Notes under the pieces: model-generated
Told to the model about the DNA's origin: nothing
Database searches by the model: none
What the model saw: the letters and a program-made list of their open reading frames with translations, nothing else
Part shown: piece by piece, positions 58,134-64,000 of the stretch
Position numbering within the stretch: the stretch's first letter is position 1
Layout: every line of letters begins with the position of its first letter
Translations under genes and position numbers: made by a program
Assembly: GCA_030015575.1 (NCBI GenBank)
Contig: JASDDO010000004.1
Coordinates: 318,750,654 to 318,814,653 of the forward strand
Length of the DNA stretch: 64,000 nucleotides
Origin: Agapanthus africanus
Taxonomy: Eukaryota > Streptophyta > Magnoliopsida > Asparagales > Amaryllidaceae
Reading direction: 5' to 3'

Positions 58134-60469
58134 TGTTTTGCCCAATCAGAGCAAAGCTCTGTTGAAATTCAAAATTCGAAATTTTGAAGCAGCGCTTCAA
58201 GTCTCGGGCGCAACGCGCCACGTGTCAGGCGCTAATACGTCAGCGCAGCGCCCAAGAAGGCGCGACCAATCAGAGCAAAGCTTTGTTTAAAGAAGCAACG
58301 CTTCAGTTGCGCATGCACTGCGCTTCGCGACACGTGTCAGCGCAGATGCGCTAGCGCAGTTGCGCTGCGCGACACGTGTCAGCGCAGATGCGCTAGTACA
58401 GCTGCGCTCTGCGCTCTGCGCTGCGCGACACGTGTCAGCACAGATGCGCTAGTGCACTAGCGCAGTTGCGCTGCGCTGTGCGCTGCGCGACACGTGTCAG
58501 CGCAGATGCGCTAATGCGCTAGCGCAGTTGCGCTGCGCTGTGCGCTGCGCGACACGTGTCAGCGCAGTTGCGCTGCGCTGTGTGCTGCGCGACACGTGTC
58601 ACGCGCTGGGGCATCTGCACCAAACTGAATTAAGATTCTAAAGAAATCTTTCTGTTCTTGTTAAAACAAGAAAATTTTCTTGTACGAGGCAGGGGGCCTT
58701 TGGATCAAAGATCCAACGGTGGGGGAAAATTTCCCAAATCACTCAGAGAAAGATCTCTTTAACAAATTTAACTAATTTATGGGCATTATAAAAAGGACCC
58801 TAGGCCTCAATTCAAAGGCATCAGCATCCTTCTAAAAAAAAGAGAGAGAAGAAAACTCTTGAGAACTCCTCAAGAACAACAGAAGGTAAAAACCTTTAGG
58901 GAAAAGAGAAAATTCTCTTATGGACAGATTATTGATCTAAGAACAAGATCAATAATTTTAAATAAAAAAATATATATATATAAATAAGTAATAATAGTGC
59001 TTTGCACTTTTTTATGAACCTCTGGTTCTTGAAACAAAAAAGGAAAATTTATTTTCTTTGATCTAAATTAGATCAAGAAATCAAATAGTGCTTTGCACTC
59101 CTCTTCTTGAATCTAAAAGATTCTTAGTGCTTTGCACTTCCAAACTGCGCTGTTGCGCTCTTGAGAGAGCGCCACGTGTCAGCTACAGAACAACTTGCGC
59201 TATGCGCTCTTGAAATAGAGCTTTGCTCTCTGGAATTGGCGCAACTCACCAGAGCACGCCACGTGTCAGCAGCGCAACAACGCAGCGCACTGCGCTGTTG
59301 TGCTTGCGCTCACCGAGCATGACACGTGTCCTAACCACGAGCGCTTGCGCTCATTGATTGGCGCAAAGCGCCTGACAAATGCAGTGCATTTCACTTCTTG
59401 AAGGGCCAGGCCCAATTAAAAAGCTTGACAGGCCTAATAAATAAAATGCTGTGCATTGTTTGAAAGGGGAGAGCCCAATTGAAAGGTCCAATGGACCAAA
59501 AAAAATGATCTGCACCATAATAAAAAGGACAGAGCCCAGTCAAAATAGGCATAAATGGCCTGAAGTAATGTAATGCATTATTTAAGTGGGGGCAAAGCCC
59601 TAGCACAGGTCTAATAGACCCAAAAATAAATAAAATGTTAAACATTTTCAACTGGACTTAGCCCAATTCTGGCTGTAAGTCCTTAAATTAAATTAACCGA
59701 GCAAGATTGCTCTCATAAATCAATTTACATCTGGTTCGAGAGTACATCTCCGAACTCCTTTGACATCTGCCGTTGTAATTCCTCAACGACGTTAGAGAGG
59801 TGACGGGTCCTGACGACCACACATCGAATATCGGACCGAGATGTCCCTAAACTAATATTGGACCACCACGTCCCTAAACTGGTTATGGACCACCACGTCC
59901 TTAAACTGGCGATGGACCACCACGTCTTTAAACTGGAATATGGACCACTACGTCCCTAAACTGGAACAGTAGAGCCTCCAAATGCTCTTTTCCCGGATCT
60001 AAACGGTCCCGTTTAAGTCGATCTTAGCCGCAACGCGACTAATGCATCCTTAAACGAAAAACACCAAACCCAAATCTAAGTAAATACGGATTTGGACTAA
60101 TCCACGTCCTACGGGCGACGGCATTACTCAGTCTCCGTATACAATCCACGGGCAACCACAAATAAAACAAACACACACGACATGAAGTGAAATTCTGGAG
60201 AAGGAGAAAGTTGTTACCGCGATGCGGTAGCGTAATTAACTGCAGGGGCTTGCGCCTGCAGGGAAGAGCTTCCCTACAATCAAAAACCCCTCACCCTGAG
60301 GGGGAATCTGACGAAGTCTGCTACGTCGGCCGCATCCGTCTAAACCTCCGATACACGGTGCTATAAATCAACTTGGCATCTTCGGAGAGGTAGACGGATA
60401 AAGCTAAATAGCATCTGCCCCGAACCTCAGGCCAGACGCAAAGTCTGCGCCGCCTTTCGGAGGGGAACA
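58134..60469 (+). repeat. 3' LTR of the Tat element
   Basis: About 2.34 kb, 131 bases longer than the 5' copy, mainly because the GCGCGACACGTGTCAGCGCAG array (58318-58605) has additional units. TATA box at 58787-58794. The five GGACCACCACGTCC units recur at 59836-59960. Ends GGGGAACA before the target duplicate TAAGC. Confidence 0.93.
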
Positions 60470-63108
60470 TAAGCGTGTAAGAACTGTGTATTATTCGAAT
60501 TCGTATCATTATTAAGTTATTTCGAAACACCGTTTGGATATCTAGTTTGTTGTTTATTTTAATTACATCTGTATGTATGATTAATCAAACTTAAGTCTAC
60601 AACCAAATAAGCTCAAGCTACGTACTAATTATGGATATGTTGATATCTATATAATATGACATGATATTTTACTACAAAGCAGTATACATACCAGCATCTC
60701 CTTCAACTCCTGAACGGTGGCCCTCAAGCTCTCCAGTTCCTGATGGATACGTCCGTCACCGGAGACGGAGGAAGTAACCGCCGGGGTGGAGTCCAACCTC
60801 ATATGGGCCCTGCTAGGGCCCAGTCCCCGGCCTCTCTCCCAACCTCCGTCGTGCCCTCCGTGTGCGGCGTCCAGAACTGGGGTCAGCAGCCTCGGATCGC
60901 TCTGTCCGGTAAAATCGATCCCCGAGGCCTGGGCCTGCTCAACCACCCACTCCTACACCCACATTAAGCAGTAAAGTATAAGTATAAGATTTAAAATTGA
61001 ACCTTCCAAAACTAAAATTTCAAATTTGGATAGAAAAAATATTAACACTTACGCAGTACTCCTGGGTAGCGACGTCGGGATATCGAACCTCGCCCGTGGC
61101 GGGATCTGTCGAGGTGCCGTGGACGGCAAGATATGCGGACAGCACGCTCGGTGTACCACCCGACGCCACGGTCCGAGATGTCTGCAATATTAGAAAGTAA
61201 CTCTTAATATTAGAAATATTAGAAAATAACTCTTAATATTGCAGAATATCACAAACATCGGTCTATTGTAATTTACCGATAACTCCATGGCTCGAGTAAT
61301 GTTCCTCGAGCCACCTGTGTAAGTGGGGCGACCCCTCTTCGCCGACTTCTTGTTCTCTGTATTCTGAGCGGCCTGTTTCTGCACAACGCATTAACATTTA
61401 GTTTTCTAATTAAGAAACACAAAGAAATAAATTATATCATAAATAATGAATTACATTTAAAATACATACCTGTTTGCGTTGGGAGTCGAAATAAGCGCAC
61501 AATAGAGGCCATGTCTCTACGTCGACTCTCGCAAACGCCGGAGTAGATAGGAGGGCCGCTCTCTCTGCCTCGGGGGTCGCCATCCACAGGGAGTAGCAGT
61601 CGGCCTTCAGCTCATTCCTGTTGTATCGGATCTTAGCCTGCATGTTCTTCATCAGGCCATTGTACAGAGCATGAAGGTCGAGCACCCTCCCCGGGTGATC
61701 AGGATCGGCTACAGGCTGAAAATCGTAATCCAACTGAAAATACAAAAAAACATTGTTATTAGATTGCAAGTGTTAATAATAAATATATTGGATAGATCAA
61801 ATGAAAATATATATTAATACATACCCGAGCCTGATCAAAGAAGAGGGCGAATGAGCGCTGGTGCTGCTCGCCCCACTCAACGTGAAGTGGATAGTTCTTC
61901 ACGAGCCGGCTCTCGTCCCCCAAATACCGGCCGAACCTCTCGGCATGAGGACCGGTATAGCAATAGTCAAGGGTAAAAAAAGGCGGAATGCTGCCTCCCC
62001 CTAGCTCTGTCAGGCCTCAGCCTATGGGACTGATTCGAGCCTCGAGTCCCCCTCTGGGGATGGGGAGGCCCTGCGTCAGCACGAAATATCAAGACAATCA
62101 ATAATAAGACAAAGTTGTATTAAGAAATCAAGGTTAAACGAAAATTCAAGTGTGATATATACCTCCGGTGACTATCGCACGAGCCTGGGCCCGGGCAGCA
62201 GCACGAGCGGGACGATAGTTCCTCCGGTGAGGAACAATCAGGGTCCCGGATGCGGACGCATCCCCTCCAACTAGAAAATAAACATCGACGCTAAATTTCC
62301 ATGAAGTTCATATTTATTCTATAGAGCATATGTAAAATGAGTAAATATTTTAAATTTATTCATACTAACCTGCAGACGATGCGGAGGGTATGGAAGCGGC
62401 AGGAGTGGCCCCTGCGGAAGGTGTGGACGCACCACCTATAATTAGACAATTAAAAATAGATTATATAAGTAATTGCAAAAAGAATGTGTAGATCAATACA
62501 ACGTTCTAAATCAATATGCATGCACTATAGGATATATAAACATACCCGCAGGTGCGGTGGTGTCACCACCTACTGCTAAACAATAATAAAAATTGCTAAG
62601 TAAAAGCAAAAGGAATGTATGTATTTATGATAAAGCATTCTAAATCAATATACATACACTATATGATATATAAACATACCTGGAGGAGCGGGGGTGGCCT
62701 CTGTCCCAGATGTGGACGCATCACCAACAACTAGACAATCAAACATTGACAATATAAGTAATTTTGACATAAACAGGCATGAATATCTGTAATATTACAT
62801 TCAAAATGGATATGCGTGCAGTATACCTGGAGATGTGGCAAAATCCACACGGAAGGAGGCATCCGAAGCGGTCTCCGATCTGGGTGCAAGACCGGCCCTC
62901 TGAAGCTCCCTACGGAGCTCTCCGGGCGGCAGAACCGCTCTGCCTCTGCCTCTGCCGCGGCTGGAGCTCCTGCCGCCCCTCGCTGCTCCCGACATCGTCA
63001 TCAAATCTAGATAAACGGTTCGTGGACGCATTAGACATTCATTAAAAGTATTGACTATATATGTATAGAGCGTAAAATGTGAAGTAATAATATAACATTA
63101 CTGATAAC

Positions 63109-63960
63109 CTTTTTCGTTTCGTGGGCGCATCATACATATCTACTTGGATTTCATCGTCGATGTCATTTCTAACCCACGTAACTTCATGATCGGTCGAATA
63201 CAACCCGTCCTTCGAAACAGACGGTCGGAGCACTTTAAGCCTTCTCTCTTCTTCGTCCTCATCGCTGTCCTCGTATTCTGGTACATCGGAGACATCTCTG
63301 GGTTTCCATCGGCATACAACACTCCACCCGGGATGCTTCAAACACTGTGAATAGTATACTTGGAACGCTTGGTTCGGAAAGATAAACGGATCGTCCTGAC
63401 CGTAAAATCAAAGTGTGTTCACACTGGTCAATCCATATTCATCTTTCCAAGTCCCAAGACTGCTTCTCCACCTGTCCGTATCGGTTCGCGGATCGTACCA
63501 AGTACACTGGAATATATAAAAGGGTTCTAATCGTCCGGGATAGTGGATGCCGAGTATACAATTTAAGTACCCATAGTAAATCACACCGTCCGATCCTACC
63601 GTCGCAATCCCACTATTCTGAGTGGTTCTAGATGTTTCTATGTCCTTAACTTCGAATTTGTATCCAAGGACACCAAATCCTTTGTAATATGCAACCTCCA
63701 TACTAGGAAATTGAGCTAAACATCTTGAATCACTCTCAAATGATGCTGACAAGTTCGGATCGTGGATCTAACAAAACAAATTTTACGACAAATACATAAC
63801 GATACAAGTTTAGATTAAAACTGATAGCAATAAAATGTAATTCGAATAACTTACATGCTCTGTGACCCAATCAAAAAAATTATCCTGATGGTATTTTTCC
63901 AAACGTTCTTCGTTCTAATCAGGATGCCCCTTACGTACCTCGTTAAAATGAGTTCTGTTT
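63109..63960 (-). pseudogene. E2 transposase C-terminal exons (DUF4216), two nonsense changes
   Basis: Exon 63767-63109 matches the E1 DUF4216 exon, but at 63408-63410 E2 has TGA where E1 has CGA (after VNT). The preceding small exon has TAG at 63915-63917 where E1 has TGG. Both are C-to-T type changes. The gene continues right of the window. E2 could not make a full transposase from this sequence. Confidence 0.82.
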
Positions 63961-64000
63961 TCGACAAATAATTGTGACATTAATATTATGTCATTTCATA

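Larger units (their letters stand above)
35679..60469 (+). mobile_element. Giant Tat/Ogre-like Ty3/gypsy retrotransposon
   Basis: A 24.8-kb element with LTRs starting TGTTT and ending GGGGAACA and a perfect target duplication TAAGC (35674-35678 and 60470-60474). The uninterrupted site is in E1 near 30926. It has a PBS, ORF1, gag, protease, RT, RNase H, a second RNase H and integrase, then 10.9 kb of extra 3' DNA with two antisense genes and repeat arrays, then a G-rich PPT. The second RNase H between RT/RNH and integrase is the hallmark of the Tat lineage, and the size and ORF1 fit Ogre-like members. Comparing LTRs by eye gives roughly 1.5-2 percent substitutions. Confidence 0.95.
35364..62995 (-). 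pseudogene. E2 Transposase_24-type gene, split by the Tat insertion
   Basis: Same structure as the E1 gene. Start ATG is at 62995; exons include 61733-61470, 61378-61277, 61181-61053, 60952-60692 and the terminal exon 35660-35364. The Tat element sits in the intron before the last exon, turning it into an intron of about 25 kb. The exon around 62005-61820 differs from E1 by one base in the CCGCCT7 tract and has no clean frame across it. The short N-terminal exons near 62170-62740 are retained. Product and role as for E1. Expression as one transcript seems unlikely with the insertion in place. Confidence 0.75.
34561..64000 (-). mobile_element. CACTA element E2 (left end to beyond window), split by the Tat element
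   Basis: Starts CACTACTACAAATAAGGG at 34561, inside an E1 exon. Its 34561-35673 and 60470-64000 parts match E1 in order and orientation with few differences; E2 60647 corresponds to E1 31103. The Tat element fills 35679-60469. The right end is outside the window. Probable target triplet TGA at 34558-34560. Confidence 0.92.

Overview
This window is plant nuclear DNA, almost certainly from an angiosperm with a large, repeat-rich genome. Every recognisable coding region belongs to a transposable element: Ty1/copia, Ty3/gypsy of the Tat lineage, chromovirus-like gypsy LTRs, and CACTA (En/Spm) DNA transposons. Splice sites, LTR termini, tRNA-Met primer sites and the plant mobile domain all fit a flowering plant. 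No ordinary host gene, tRNA, rRNA or CRISPR array was found. The species cannot be told from the sequence.

Layout, oldest layer first. (1) G0 is a minus-oriented, coding-depleted gypsy element. Its 3' LTR is 1-1231, its interior 1232-2941, and its 5' LTR 2942-4650, resuming at 18770-19459. (2) Copia A (4651-18769) sits in that LTR; it has a long leader and a badly decayed gag-pol, and its leader carries a 3.8-kb minus-oriented solo gypsy LTR (7227-11029). (3) CACTA element E1 begins at 19460. Copia B (19811-30150), with a nearly complete gag-pol, is inserted in its subterminal repeats. E1 resumes at 30151 with a minus-strand Transposase_24-type gene and a DUF4216 exon, and is cut at 34560. 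(4) A second, very similar CACTA copy, E2, begins at 34561 inside an E1 exon and runs past the window end. (5) A 24.8-kb Tat/Ogre-like gypsy element (35679-60469, 5-bp target duplication TAAGC) is inserted in the last intron of the E2 gene. E1 and E2 each preserve the uninterrupted version of the site disrupted in the other, which confirms the copia B and Tat boundaries.

The giant Tat element holds the most unusual biology. Its sense strand has an ORF1 with SVFxRL repeats, then gag, protease, reverse transcriptase, RNase H, a second (archaeal-type) RNase H and integrase. The polyprotein frame has seven in-frame stops and one frameshift. A zinc-binding gag module appears on both sides of the protease. 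Downstream of pol lie about 10.9 kb containing two antisense transcription units. One is a nine-exon gene of 1,408 codons (stop included) with a plant mobile domain; all its coding introns are phase 1 and one TAA interrupts it. The other is a 169-codon single-exon gene. The two share a duplicated promoter, 5'UTR-intron and downstream-flank layout, and both have LTR-type G-box repeats upstream. The same region has about twenty stem-loops that share a core but have different, self-complementary stems, and a ~158-bp tandem array.

Most inactivating changes seen by comparison are C-to-T or G-to-A type (CGA to TGA, TGG to TAG, probable CAG/CAA to stop). This fits long-term cytosine methylation of silenced repeats.
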